A stretch of 64,000 bases of DNA from Bradyrhizobium sp. CSS354 (GCF_029051725.1 NZ_JAACFU010000009.1:62001-126000), one strand, 5' to 3'; shown: positions 1-8,045, counted from the first letter of the stretch. Numbers and translations: made by a program. The notes: a model not told the origin generated them from the sequence alone.

Positions 1-1
1 C

Positions 2-1069
2 TTCGATGAGGCCGCGAAGGCGTTCGGCTGGTCGCAGCGTTCGCCGCAGCCGAAATCGATGTCCGACGGCGACTGGCTGGTCGGCTATGGCTGTGCCGCC
101 ACCTGCTATCCGACGCAGATGGCGCCCTCTGCCGCGCGCGTCCGCCTCCAGCGCGACGGCCGTACCCGGGTCGAGATCGCCGGTCACGAGATCGGCACCG
201 GTGCGTATACCGTCATCGCCCAGACCGCGGCCGAGCGGCTCGGCGTCCCCCTGGAGAAGGTCGCGGTCTTCCTGGGTGACAGCGATCTACCGCCGGCGCC
301 TGTTGCCGGCGGTTCGAACTCGACTGCCAGCACCTGCTCGGCGGTGATGATGGTGTGCGACCGGATTCGTCAAAGGCTGTTCAAGGCCGTGATGCCGAGC
401 GACAGCCTCACCGACAAGGCCAAGGAGACTGTCGGCATCAGCCAGGCGCCGAGCACCCAGGCGGCGAAGAGTGATCGTCCGCTCGACATCGAGAAGGCCT
501 TCGACGCGCTCGGCGTCGGTATCGTCGAGGAATACGGCGAGTGGAAGCCTGAAGGCGCGCCGCTGGATTCCTTCACGGCGATGCACAGCGGGCACGCGCG
601 GCTCGTCGGTGGCCATCAGATGAAGGACAAGATCGCCTACGCCTTCGGTGCCGAGTTCGTCGAGGTCCGCGTCAACCGCTTTACCCATGAAATCCGCTGC
701 CCCCGGCTGGTGGGAGCGTTCGCGGCCGGGCGCATCATGAATCCGCGCACGGCACGCAGCCAGCTCATGGGCGGCCTGATCTGGGGCATGTCCTCGGCGC
801 TGCTGGAAGCCACCGAGATCGACGAGCGCAATGCACGCTACGTCAACGACAATCTTGCCGACTATCTCGTGCCTGTGAGTGCCGACGTCCCCGGTGTCGA
901 GGTGATCCTGCTCTCCGAGCAGGACGATCACATCAACCCGGCAGGCGTGAAGGGCCTCGGCGAGCTCGCCAATGTCGGCACCAATGCGGCGATCTGCAAT
1001 GCGATCTATCACGCCACGGGCCAGCGCATCCGAAAGCTGCCCGTGCGGCTCGAAAATATCGAGGTGTGA
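2..1069 (+). CDS. Xanthine dehydrogenase/aldehyde oxidase family molybdopterin-binding subunit, C-terminal part
   Basis: Open from the left edge, so only the last 355 residues are present. The segment matches the C-terminal molybdopterin-binding half of the xanthine dehydrogenase/CO dehydrogenase large subunit. It contains EIGTGAYTVIAQ, followed by a Gly/Ser-rich loop (AGGSNSTASTCSA), and near the end GVKGLGELANVG, where these enzymes carry the GxxGxGE-type segment with the catalytic glutamate. Family members hydroxylate aldehydes or N-heterocycles using Mo-cofactor, usually with separate FAD and 2Fe-2S subunits, which would lie upstream outside the window. The substrate cannot be read from this fragment. 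A shorter ATG at 59 exists, but homology-like sequence continues upstream of it. Confidence 0.88.
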   Translation, partial: FDEAAKAFGWSQRSPQPKSMSDGDWLVGYGCAATCYPTQMAPSAARVRLQRDGRTRVEIAGHEIGTGAYTVIAQTAAERLGVPLEKVAVFLGDSDLPPAPVAGGSNSTASTCSAVMMVCDRIRQRLFKAVMPSDSLTDKAKETVGISQAPSTQAAKSDRPLDIEKAFDALGVGIVEEYGEWKPEGAPLDSFTAMHSGHARLVGGHQMKDKIAYAFGAEFVEVRVNRFTHEIRCPRLVGAFAAGRIMNPRTARSQLMGGLIWGMSSALLEATEIDERNARYVNDNLADYLVPVSADVPGVEVILLSEQDDHINPAGVKGLGELANVGTNAAICNAIYHATGQRIRKLPVRLENIEV

Positions 1070-1098
1070 GGGGTGGCAACGGCCTCGGCGTTGCGCTA

Positions 1099-1127
1099 GA
1101 CACCTTGCGCCTCAAACGGAAGGTGTC
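1099..1127 (+). promoter_or_regulatory. Hairpin covering the Shine-Dalgarno of the FKBP gene
   Basis: A perfect 8-bp inverted repeat, GACACCTT (1099-1106) and AAGGTGTC (1120-1127), closes a 13-nt loop. The right arm ends 2 nt before the ATG at 1130 and overlaps the only SD-like sequence, GGAAGG. If it forms in the mRNA it would mask the ribosome binding site. Function is inferred. Confidence 0.45.
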
Positions 1128-1129
1128 TT

Positions 1130-1594
1130 ATGCAGCGTTTACAGCGCGTGCTCCTCGCCATCATGTCGGCACTCGCGATCACCGTGATCGCCGGCGTGTC
1201 CGATTTCGTTTCCACCACGGCCTCGGCCCAGACCGCAGGGAAGACCATGACCACAGCTTCAGGTTTGCAGATCACCGACAGCGTCGCCGGCACCGGGGCT
1301 TCGCCCAAGCCGGGCCAGATCTGCGTGATGCATTACACCGGCTGGCTCTACGAGAACGGCCAGAAGGGCAAGAAATTCGACTCGTCGGTCGACCGCAACG
1401 AGCCGTTCGAATTTCCGATCGGCAAGGGCCGCGTTATCGCCGGCTGGGACGAGGGTGTTGCCTCCATGAAGGTCGGCGGCAAGCGCACGCTGATCATTCC
1501 GCCGCAGCTCGGCTATGGCGCCCGCGGCGCAGGCGGCGTGATCCCGCCGAACGCGACGCTGATGTTCGATGTGGAATTGCTCGGGGTGAAGTAA
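1130..1594 (+). CDS. FKBP-type peptidyl-prolyl cis-trans isomerase, periplasmic
   Basis: 154 residues. The N-terminus is a Sec signal peptide (MQRLQRVLLAIMSALAITV, cleavage probably after TASAQ). A single FKBP domain follows, with VMHYTGWLYENG, the FDSS turn, PFEFPIGKGRVIAGWDEG and the C-terminal IPPQLGYGARGAGGVIPP loop, all typical FK506-binding-fold signatures. It should catalyse proline isomerisation during folding of exported proteins in the periplasm. It is monocistronic: a bidirectional terminator follows, and the upstream leader contains a hairpin over the SD. The ATG at 1130 is chosen because the signal peptide starts there. Confidence 0.93.
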   Translation: MQRLQRVLLAIMSALAITVIAGVSDFVSTTASAQTAGKTMTTASGLQITDSVAGTGASPKPGQICVMHYTGWLYENGQKGKKFDSSVDRNEPFEFPIGKGRVIAGWDEGVASMKVGGKRTLIIPPQLGYGARGAGGVIPPNATLMFDVELLGVK

Positions 1595-1603
1595 GCCCGC
1601 AAG

Positions 1604-1632
1604 AAAAAGACCGGCCTCTCGGCCGGTCTTTT
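1604..1632. terminator. Bidirectional intrinsic terminator between FKBP and csbD-like genes
   Basis: Perfect 12-bp stem AAAAGACCGGCC/GGCCGGTCTTTT with a TCTC loop and A/T runs on both sides. It lies 10 bp after the FKBP stop and 20 bp from the stop of the convergent csbD-like gene, so it can serve both. Confidence 0.85.
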
Positions 1633-1651
1633 CGCATTCAGTGCGACGCCG

Positions 1652-1870
1652 TTATTCCGTCGCGCGCTTGGCTGCAGCCGCGGCGCGATCGACCGCGTCC
1701 TTCGCGGCGTCCTTTGCGTCGCCCATGGCCTGCTGGCCCTTGCCCTTCACTTCTTGGACCGCACCTTCACCCTTCAGGCGCTCGGACCCGGTGGCTTCAC
1801 CGATGCCCTGCTTGGCCTTGCCCATTGCCTCGTTTGCGGTGCCCTTGATCTTGTCGGTCGTGCTACCCAT
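1652..1870 (-). CDS. CsbD-like general stress protein
   Basis: 72 residues, hydrophilic and rich in Ala, Lys and Gly. The start MGSTTDKIKGTANEAMGKAK and the following GxATGSERLKGEG match the CsbD fold (paired short helices with KGxxNExxGxxK repeats). CsbD proteins are abundant stress-induced proteins of unknown biochemical role. An EcfG promoter 31 bp upstream of the start ties this copy to the alphaproteobacterial general stress response. SD AGGAGAG lies just before the ATG. Confidence 0.9.
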   Translation of the reverse strand: MGSTTDKIKGTANEAMGKAKQGIGEATGSERLKGEGAVQEVKGKGQQAMGDAKDAAKDAVDRAAAAAKRATE

Positions 1871-1900
1871 GAAACTCTCCTGCGGTTTGCTCGCTAGGAC

Positions 1901-1925
1901 AACGTCCGGCGGCTACGAGGGTTCC
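1901..1925 (-). promoter_or_regulatory. EcfG (general stress sigma factor) promoter of the csbD-like gene
   Basis: Read on the minus strand: GGAAC (1925-1921), 16-bp spacer, CGTT (1904-1901). This matches the known alphaproteobacterial EcfG consensus GGAAC-N16/17-CGTT exactly, at the expected distance from the start codon at 1870. Confidence 0.82.
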
Positions 1926-1997
1926 GTTTTTGTTATGGCTCGATGTCGCGGCTTTGGGTTAGTTTGCCGCACACGGAACCAACAGAAAGCAAGTCCC

Positions 1998-2510
1998 ATG
2001 ACCGGCCATGACCATTCGCATTCCCACCATGACCACGATCACGACGATCGCTGGAAACATGATGGCGTGCGCGTCATTCCCGGCAACCAGCTCGATACCA
2101 ACGTGCCGTCGACGGCGGGCATGGACCGCGCGGCCGCGATCAATTTCGCGCGCGTCGGTGCGCAGAAATTGTGGGCGGGCACGGTCAGCATCAAGCCCGA
2201 CGCCAAGACCGGCGCGCACCACCACGGCCATCTCGAAAGCGTGATTTACGTGGTGAAGGGCAAGGCGCGGATGCGCTGGGGCGAGAACCTGCAATTCACT
2301 GCGGAAGCCGGTCCCGGCGACTTCATTTTCGTCCCGCCCTACGTGCCGCATCAGGAGATCAACGCCAGCCCGGACGAGGTGCTGGAATGCGTGCTGGTGC
2401 GCAGCGACGGCGAGGCGGTCGCGATCAACCTCGACATCGAGCCGGTCGAGAAGCCCGAGACCGTGCTGTGGGTCGATCCCATTCACCGCGACCCGAACGA
2501 GAAGAAGTGA
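1998..2510 (+). CDS. Cupin domain protein with His-rich N-terminus
   Basis: 170 residues. Residues 4-17 are almost only His and Asp (HDHSHSHHDHDHDD), a likely metal-binding tail. The rest is a single cupin: motif 1 is AHHHGHLESVIYVVKGKARM and motif 2 is PGDFIFVPPYVPHQEIN, which together supply the three His and one Glu of a mononuclear metal site. Reaction and substrate are not evident. The ATG at 1998 is chosen because the longer frame upstream runs antisense through the csbD-like gene and its promoter. Confidence 0.85.
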   Translation: MTGHDHSHSHHDHDHDDRWKHDGVRVIPGNQLDTNVPSTAGMDRAAAINFARVGAQKLWAGTVSIKPDAKTGAHHHGHLESVIYVVKGKARMRWGENLQFTAEAGPGDFIFVPPYVPHQEINASPDEVLECVLVRSDGEAVAINLDIEPVEKPETVLWVDPIHRDPNEKK

Positions 2511-2641
2511 GGGTCGCCTGAAAGCCAGCGGGTTCTGTGCGACAGAACCTCGCAGGCAAGGGTCCAAAAAAGATCCGGAAGCCGTGTCGGATCGCCGCTT
2601 GGCCGTCCGTCCTTGGGCAGAACCCCGCCCAAGGAGCTCCG

Positions 2642-3070
2642 ATGCCCAGGATGATTTTCGTCAATCTGCCCGTGACCGACCTCAAGCGCGCCACTGCCTT
2701 TTACGAGGCGGTCGGTGCGACCAGGAACCCGCAATTCAGCGATGAAACAGCGAGCTGCATGGTCTTTTCCGAGACCATCTACGCAATGCTGACGACCCAC
2801 GAGAAATTTCGTCAGTTCACGCCGAAGCCGATCTCGGACGCAAAGACCTCAAACCAGGCGCTGTTCTGCCTGTCCGCGGACAGCCGGACCGAAGTCGACG
2901 ATATCGTCAGCAGGGCCAAGGCTGCAGGCGGGGTGGCCGATCCCAGCCCGAAGGACGAATACAGTTTCATGTACGGCCGCAGCTTCGAGGATCCGGACGG
3001 CCACATGTGGGGCGTGAACTGGATGGACATGGCAGCCTTCGCGGCGCAGTCCGAGATGGCGAACGCCTGA
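2642..3070 (+). CDS. VOC family (glyoxalase/bleomycin resistance-like) protein
   Basis: 142 residues. MIFVNLPVTDLKRATAFYEAVG and, in the second half, SFMYGRSFEDPDGHMWGVNWMD are the paired beta-alpha-beta-beta-beta modules of the vicinal oxygen chelate fold. The ending HMWGV is typical of the PhnB/YaeR-like subgroup. SD AAGGAG lies 5 nt before the ATG at 2642, which excludes the longer frame. Substrate unknown. The downstream gene belongs to the same fold superfamily, so this may be a small two-gene unit (41-bp gap). Confidence 0.85.
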   Translation: MPRMIFVNLPVTDLKRATAFYEAVGATRNPQFSDETASCMVFSETIYAMLTTHEKFRQFTPKPISDAKTSNQALFCLSADSRTEVDDIVSRAKAAGGVADPSPKDEYSFMYGRSFEDPDGHMWGVNWMDMAAFAAQSEMANA

Positions 3071-3111
3071 TCTAAGCGCGCGAACATCACAACTGAAGAG
3101 GAGCATTCACG

Positions 3112-3600
3112 ATGTCGAAGGTCGTTCCCTGCATGTGGTTCAATGGCGATGCCGAGGAAGCCGCGAAGTTCTACGTCTCGCTCGTGCCGAATTCGGCGAT
3201 CACTCATGTTCAGCGCAACGTTTCAGATGGCCCGTCCGGCAAGGAAGGCTCCGTGCTCGTCGTCGAGTTCACGGTGGCGGGACAGCCCCTGGTCGCGCTC
3301 AACGGCGGCATGAAGATGGAATACACCCATGCGCTCTCGCTGATGATCCATTGTGACGATCAGGCCCAGGTCGACAGCGTCTGGAATGCCTTCCTGGCCC
3401 ATGGCGGCAAGGAAGAGCAGTGCGGCTGGCTCCACGACCGCTACGGCGTGTCATGGCAGGTCGTGCCGAAGGTGATGTTCGAATTCCTCTCGAGCCCCGA
3501 CAAGGCGGCTGCCGCACGCGCGATGCAGGCTATGATGAAGATGGTGAAACTGGACGTGGAGACCTTGCGCCGCGCGTTCGAGGGCAAGTCGGCAGCGTGA
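3112..3600 (+). CDS. PhnB-like VOC family protein
   Basis: 162 residues. MSKVVPCMWFNGDAEEAAKFY, then GKEGSVLVVEFTVAGQ and GGKEEQCGWLHDRYGVSWQV, match the PhnB-like group often labelled 3-demethylubiquinone-9 3-methyltransferase, a label that is not biochemically reliable. SD AGAGGAG precedes the ATG. It probably shares a transcript with the VOC gene upstream. A REP-like palindrome starts 25 bp after the stop. Confidence 0.86.
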   Translation: MSKVVPCMWFNGDAEEAAKFYVSLVPNSAITHVQRNVSDGPSGKEGSVLVVEFTVAGQPLVALNGGMKMEYTHALSLMIHCDDQAQVDSVWNAFLAHGGKEEQCGWLHDRYGVSWQVVPKVMFEFLSSPDKAAAARAMQAMMKMVKLDVETLRRAFEGKSAA

Positions 3601-3624
3601 AGGGCGTGCCCTTGCCACATACTC

Positions 3625-3735
3625 GCTGTCATCGCCCGGCGTGACCGGGCGATCCAGTACGCCGAGACGGTCGTTGGTCAGTCGATAGGCCGCGGCGTAC
3701 TGGTGGATGCCCCGGTCGAGCCGGGGCAAGACAGC
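3625..3735. repeat. Long palindromic intergenic repeat, family A (copy 1)
   Basis: Begins GCTGTCATCGCCCGG and ends AAGACAGC. The internal complementary blocks GATCCAGTAC and GTACTGG pair across the centre. The same layout recurs at 36185-36287 and 38234-38339. It sits in the convergent gap between the PhnB-like gene and the beta-barrel gene. Confidence 0.8.
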
Positions 3736-3758
3736 GGAATTTGAGGCGAAGGTCGCCG

Positions 3759-4919
3759 CTAGTAATTGATCCGCAGCCCCACGCCGCCATGGATGGTGTT
3801 ACCCACTGGCTGCGGGCCGAGCGTGCCGTTGGCGAACAGGTCGACGATCCAGCCCTTCTGCAAGCGGAAGCCGAGCCGGCCGCCATATTCGAACCAGCCC
3901 TGGTTGCCCATGGTCGGCACCACCACGCCGTCGCCGGTCACGGTGGCGACGATGCCGCTATGGCCAGCGAATGACTGCACCCAGCCGCCGTTGATGTTGG
4001 CCTCGATATTGCTGCCGTAGAGATGCGTCCACTGGCCGCCGATCTTGACCAGGCTGGTGCGGTCGGTGCCGGTCGCGATGCTGGCGTCGAACGGATTGAA
4101 CGCCACTGCGCTGTCGGTGTAGCCCGAGACGCGCTGCCAGAGCTGCCAGACCTCGATCGAGGCGGCGACCTCGTCGCGGGGCGACACGCGGCTTATCCAG
4201 CCGGCGCGGCCGTAGACGGCGTAGTTCGCGGCGTTGGTCGAACTCGTGACACTCACCGGGCCGAGGCTGGTGTTGTAGCTGCGGGTGTAACGCGCCTTCT
4301 CCCACGGCGTCAGGATCGTGCCGACGTCGAAGAACGGACGCGACGAGCCCCAGTCGGTGAAGTCATAGCGCAGCGCGAACGCACCGATCGGCGCGCTGGT
4401 GATGTTGTAGCCGCCCTCGCTGTACTGCGTGTAGGCGATGCCGGCGAGCAGCGACAGATTATTGGTCAGCTCCTTGCGGCCGTGGATGCCCGCCGAAAAC
4501 GAGCCGGCGGAGCCGAATGCGCTGACGCAGTTGCTGCAATTGACCTGCTCGTTGACGCCGAGCAGCACCGTGCCGAGCACCCGGTTGGTGATCATCTGGT
4601 TGAAGCGCTGGTTGGCGAGGCCGCCGATCGAGCCGCCGCTGGAATCCGCGCCGGTCGGCGTCGGCGTCGGGCTGGGCGAGGAGGACGGATAAGGGCTCGG
4701 CGACGATGACGGGTAGGGGCTGGGCGAGGGCGAGGGGCTGTAGGTCGGGGTCGGCGAGGGTGAATAGCTCGGCGCCGGGGTGGGCGTCGACCCTGCGCAC
4801 TCGGACTCGCACGCCGTGGCGGCTGCCGCCGGAGGGGCCTCGACCGCGACAAACGCAAACGCGGCCACGGCGGTCAGCACGCTCGCGAGGATGAAGCGCC
4901 TGACGTTGAATACTTCCAT
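3759..4919 (-). CDS. Outer-membrane beta-barrel protein with Pro/Ser-rich linker
   Basis: 386 residues from the ATG at 4919. A signal peptide (FILASVLTAVAAFAFVAVEA) is followed by an ACESEC motif, a Pro/Ser/Tyr/Thr low-complexity linker (about residues 46-90), and roughly 290 residues of alternating-hydrophobicity strands ending GGVGLRINY. The terminal aromatic residue is typical of outer-membrane barrels, and the domain resembles an autotransporter-type barrel with almost no passenger. A second Cys pair (NCSNC) sits before the barrel. The gene begins 2 bp after the FecR gene stop; a GTG at 4934 would instead overlap it. The two are surely co-transcribed. Confidence 0.78.
   Translation of the reverse strand: MEVFNVRRFILASVLTAVAAFAFVAVEAPPAAAATACESECAGSTPTPAPSYSPSPTPTYSPSPSPSPYPSSSPSPYPSSSPSPTPTPTGADSSGGSIGGLANQRFNQMITNRVLGTVLLGVNEQVNCSNCVSAFGSAGSFSAGIHGRKELTNNLSLLAGIAYTQYSEGGYNITSAPIGAFALRYDFTDWGSSRPFFDVGTILTPWEKARYTRSYNTSLGPVSVTSSTNAANYAVYGRAGWISRVSPRDEVAASIEVWQLWQRVSGYTDSAVAFNPFDASIATGTDRTSLVKIGGQWTHLYGSNIEANINGGWVQSFAGHSGIVATVTGDGVVVPTMGNQGWFEYGGRLGFRLQKGWIVDLFANGTLGPQPVGNTIHGGVGLRINY
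4650..4784 (-). repeat. Low-complexity Pro/Ser/Tyr/Thr linker coding repeat
   Basis: Encodes alternating SPSP, YPSSSPSP and PTPT units between the signal peptide and the barrel. The near-exact YPSSSPSP duplication shows recent slippage-type growth. It looks like a flexible cell-wall-spanning linker. Confidence 0.75.
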
Positions 4920-4921
4920 CG

Positions 4922-5623
4922 TCAGCGCCCGCACAGCATGCCGTCGTCATGGACGGCGGGCGTGATGGTCGGCGAGGCATCCGCATATTGGTTGACCGCG
5001 CACAGTCCCGCGCTCGCGGCGCAGGTCGCGGCAAAGGTCCAGGGCGGCGTATTGGTTTTACTGATAGAGATCTTGCCGCCGGTCGAGGTGATGATTGCGG
5101 TGTCGCCGGGCTGGGTGAGCTGCACGCACTGTTGGCTCGTCGTGCAGACACTGGCGGCGCCGTCCTGCAGCACGACGACCGAGCGGCCGCGCTGGGAGAG
5201 GATATCGAGTGTGGTGCCGCGCACGCCGATGGTCGCGAGCGGCGTCGTGATCTTGTAGGCGGTCTTCTCGGAATGTCCGGTAACGAAACGGAATGCGCCG
5301 GTCGTCATGCGGATCGCGACGTCGCGATAGCTGTGCTCGTCGTTGAAGACCGTGCGGTCGAGCTTGAGCGTGGCGCTCGGACCGAGCGACAGATTGGTGC
5401 TGTCCGCCATCACGAAGCGCGCCGCACTGCCGGCGCCGGTGCGCACGGTCTCGTCGCGGAGCATGCTGTCGCCGACGCTGATCGGCGTCGTGGTCGCGGC
5501 TACGCGAACCACTTCATTCTGGATCACGACGGCTTCACCGACGCGCGTCTGCGCCTGGGCGCAAGGGGCCACGCACAAGGCAGTCGAGAAGAGCGTGGAG
5601 AAAAGCCAGAAACGCAAATTCAT
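4922..5623 (-). CDS. Secreted FecR-domain protein
   Basis: 233 residues. N-terminal signal peptide (FSTALCVAPCAQAQ) followed by a FecR domain: VGDSMLRDETVRTGAGSAAR, DSTNLSLGPSATLKLD and ITTPLATIGVRGTTLDI are the characteristic repeats. There is no N-terminal cytoplasmic region and no internal membrane helix, so unlike E. coli FecR it cannot be a sigma-factor antagonist; it is a periplasmic or surface protein. The C-terminal tail carries several Cys. It is co-transcribed with the barrel gene downstream and divergent from the glycosyltransferase at 5747. Confidence 0.85.
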   Translation of the reverse strand: MNLRFWLFSTLFSTALCVAPCAQAQTRVGEAVVIQNEVVRVAATTTPISVGDSMLRDETVRTGAGSAARFVMADSTNLSLGPSATLKLDRTVFNDEHSYRDVAIRMTTGAFRFVTGHSEKTAYKITTPLATIGVRGTTLDILSQRGRSVVVLQDGAASVCTTSQQCVQLTQPGDTAIITSTGGKISISKTNTPPWTFAATCAASAGLCAVNQYADASPTITPAVHDDGMLCGR

Positions 5624-5746
5624 TTCGCAACCGATCGATGTGTCCCTGATCGTACCGGATCACGCGCGCTTGCGATGTGGCGGAATTATCACAAGCGCCG
5701 CGGGACCTGCGTTATGCTTAGTGACAGTTGCGGCAGAATGCGTTCA

Positions 5747-7105
5747 ATGAAAACCGCGATCTCTATTATTCTCCGCGGTGACGCAAATTTGCCACGCAAA
5801 ACATCTCCACAAGCGCAACTTGACTTGCCCGCGGTTCCGAAGGTGTCGCGGAGCGCAGTGATTGCTGTCGCGATTTTCCTGGTCGCGCATCTCGCGCTGC
5901 TGATCGGCTTGACGACGCCGGAGAAGTTCGTCTTCGACGAAGTGCACTATGTGCCGGCGGCGCGGCAGATGCTGGCACCAGCGGTGTCGCAACCGATGCT
6001 CAATCCGATGCATCCGCCATTGGCGAAAGAGCTGATCGCGCTTTCGATCGCGGCCTTCGGCGACACCGCGCTGGGCTGGCGCTATCCCGCGACGTTGTTC
6101 GGCGCGCTCGCGATCGTCGCGATCTATCTGTGCGGACTCGCGCTGTTTGCCGCGCAAGGGCCCGCGATCGCCGCCGCGCTGATCGCCGGCTGCAACCAGA
6201 TGCTGTACGTGCAGGCGCGCATCGCGATGCTCGACATTTTTGCACTCGGCTTCGGCCTGCTCGCGATTGCCGCCTTCATGCACGGCTTTCGAAAGGATCG
6301 TCCCCACGCATTGTTCGCGGCTGCCGGCAGCCTGTTCGGCTGTGCTGCGGCCTGCAAATGGAGCGGCCTGTTTCCGCTCGGAATCTGCATCGTCATCGTC
6401 GCGGTGATCCGCCTGATGCAGGGCTGGCGCACTCTGTTTGCCGACGCGAAGCCGGGGGATTGGTACCGGCCCGATCTCTGGCCCGACTTCAGATTACATC
6501 ACGTCGTGCTCTGCTTCACCGTCCTGCCCGCGGCGACATATCTTGCGGCCTTCGTCCCGCTCCACGGCGTGTCGTTGTCGGATCTGGTCGAGGCGCAACG
6601 TCGGATCTTCGCCGACAACACCACCACTGCCATCGCCGGACACACTTATATGAGCGCCTGGCCGTCATGGCCGCTGCTCGCGCGCCCGGTGTGGTTCCTG
6701 TTCGACAAGGGCGCGGACGACAATGTCTCCGCGATCGTCTTCCTCGGTAATCCCCTGGTGCTGTGGCCGGCGCTGCCCGCGCTCGCCGTCGTGCTGCGCG
6801 ACTTCGTCGTTGCGCGTCGCTGGGATGCGTTCCTGATCGCGGTCTTCTATTTCGGGTGCTGGCTTGCCTGGGCGTTGCTGCCTCGTACGCTCGCCTTCAT
6901 CTATTACTATCTGCCGGCTGCGACCGTGGCGTCGCTCGCACTGGTCTACGTGCTGCGCCGGGGCGGTCTGCCACGCTGGCTGTTGTGGGCCTATGTCGCG
7001 GTCGCGGCAGCAGGCTTTGTCGCCATGCTGCCGATCTCGGCGGCCTTCGTCGGCACGACGATGCAGACCTTCAACCGGCTGATGCTCTTCCAAAGCTGGA
7101 TATGA
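5747..7105 (+). CDS. PMT-family (ArnT/protein O-mannosyltransferase-like) membrane glycosyltransferase
   Basis: 452 residues, polytopic. The first membrane segment (VIAVAIFLVAHLALLIGL) is followed by KFVFDEVHYVPAARQML, the Asp-Glu motif of the first periplasmic loop of GT39 enzymes. Later come HPPLAKELIA, ARIAMLDIFALGF and many hydrophobic helices. Family members move a sugar from a polyprenyl-phosphate donor to protein or lipid at the periplasmic face. In-frame ATGs at 5714, 5738 and 5747 compete and none has a strong SD; 5747 is a choice of convenience. A strong terminator follows. Confidence 0.82.
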   Translation: MKTAISIILRGDANLPRKTSPQAQLDLPAVPKVSRSAVIAVAIFLVAHLALLIGLTTPEKFVFDEVHYVPAARQMLAPAVSQPMLNPMHPPLAKELIALSIAAFGDTALGWRYPATLFGALAIVAIYLCGLALFAAQGPAIAAALIAGCNQMLYVQARIAMLDIFALGFGLLAIAAFMHGFRKDRPHALFAAAGSLFGCAAACKWSGLFPLGICIVIVAVIRLMQGWRTLFADAKPGDWYRPDLWPDFRLHHVVLCFTVLPAATYLAAFVPLHGVSLSDLVEAQRRIFADNTTTAIAGHTYMSAWPSWPLLARPVWFLFDKGADDNVSAIVFLGNPLVLWPALPALAVVLRDFVVARRWDAFLIAVFYFGCWLAWALLPRTLAFIYYYLPAATVASLALVYVLRRGGLPRWLLWAYVAVAAAGFVAMLPISAAFVGTTMQTFNRLMLFQSWI

Positions 7106-7108
7106 TAT

Positions 7109-7144
7109 CGCCGCCTGCCGGGGGAACGGCAGGCGGCGTCTTTA
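7109..7144 (+). terminator. Intrinsic terminator after the PMT-family gene
   Basis: A 12-bp perfect stem CGCCGCCTGCCG/CGGCAGGCGGCG with a GGGGAA loop, then TCTTTATT. The convergent ompA-like gene ends 18 bp further on. Confidence 0.82.
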
Positions 7145-7161
7145 TTGGCGATGACCGAGAA

Positions 7162-7803
7162 TTACTTCGACGCGGTCTGGGTGTCCATGTTCACGACCTG
7201 GACGCGGCGGTTGATCGGGTCGGCGCCGTTGGCGGTGTCCTTCAGCTTGGTCTTGCCGTAGCCGACGGTGACGAGGTCGGTGCCGGTGAGGCCGTAGTTC
7301 TGCACCAGGTATTTCTTGATGGTGTCGGCCCGCCGCTCGGAGAGCCCCTGATTGTATCCCTCGGTGCCGACCGCATCGGTGTGGCCGGCGACCACGAAGG
7401 TCGAGCCCTTCAGCGAGGGATCGGACAGCGCCTTGCCGAGCGCCTGCACCGACGGCACCGACGTCTTGGCGATGTCGGCCGAGTTGTAGTCGAACTGGAT
7501 CTCCAGATCGATCTTCGGCTTGGTCGCGGCGAGCTCGGCAATCTGCTCGCGCTCGCCCGTCGACAGCGACCGCGTCGAGCGGTTGCGCACGGTGTTCAGG
7601 AACGTCGATTCCTTGGCCTGCACCGCCGGATCGACCTGCGGACCTGCGGACAGGCCGCGGGTCGCCGGCTTCGGCTTCAATGCATCCAGGATCTGGTTGG
7701 TAGAGACATTGCCGTCGCCGGCCATAGCCAGGCCGGCCGTCATCGACAGAACTGCCGAGAGGGTCATCGCCTTCAGTGCAAAAGACTTATTGAAACTAGT
7801 CAT
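7162..7803 (-). CDS. OmpA-family peptidoglycan-binding protein
   Basis: 213 residues. Signal peptide MTSFNKSFALKAMTLSAVLSMTAGLAMA. The mature N-terminal ~80 residues have no clear domain. The C-terminal half is an OmpA-like domain: IQFDYNSADI, FVVAGHTDAVGTEGYNQGLS, ERRADTIKKYLV and VGYGKTKL, including the conserved Asp and Arg that bind diaminopimelate. No beta-barrel is present, so it is probably periplasmic and anchors to the wall. ATG 7803 is chosen for its signal peptide and GAGGAT SD. Confidence 0.9.
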   Translation of the reverse strand: MTSFNKSFALKAMTLSAVLSMTAGLAMAGDGNVSTNQILDALKPKPATRGLSAGPQVDPAVQAKESTFLNTVRNRSTRSLSTGEREQIAELAATKPKIDLEIQFDYNSADIAKTSVPSVQALGKALSDPSLKGSTFVVAGHTDAVGTEGYNQGLSERRADTIKKYLVQNYGLTGTDLVTVGYGKTKLKDTANGADPINRRVQVVNMDTQTASK

Positions 7804-7875
7804 TGTCGTATCCTCGTTGTGACGCCTGATGGCTATTTGATGCTGCAAGCATAGGGCAGGTTCAAAAGCCCTGGT

Positions 7876-7889
7876 GTGATCTTGGTCAC
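7876..7889. promoter_or_regulatory. CRP/FNR-class palindrome upstream of the ompA-like gene
   Basis: GTGA-N6-TCAC, in the wider form TGTGATCTTGGTCACG. This is one mismatch from the CRP consensus TGTGA-N6-TCACA and lies 73 bp upstream of the ompA-like start. Which regulator uses it is unknown. Confidence 0.4.
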
Positions 7890-8045
7890 GGTGGAAACTG
7901 GGCCTCCGGGGCCACGGCAGCGAATTTCAAGCGGTTTCGGGCTCACCGAGGGCCGACCCGCGGTCCACTCCGAGGACGGACGCTAACGCGTGAACAGAGT
8001 GGTCGCACGCTGCCCGGCGAGCGTTCGAGCCGTCGCAGTCCTGTC

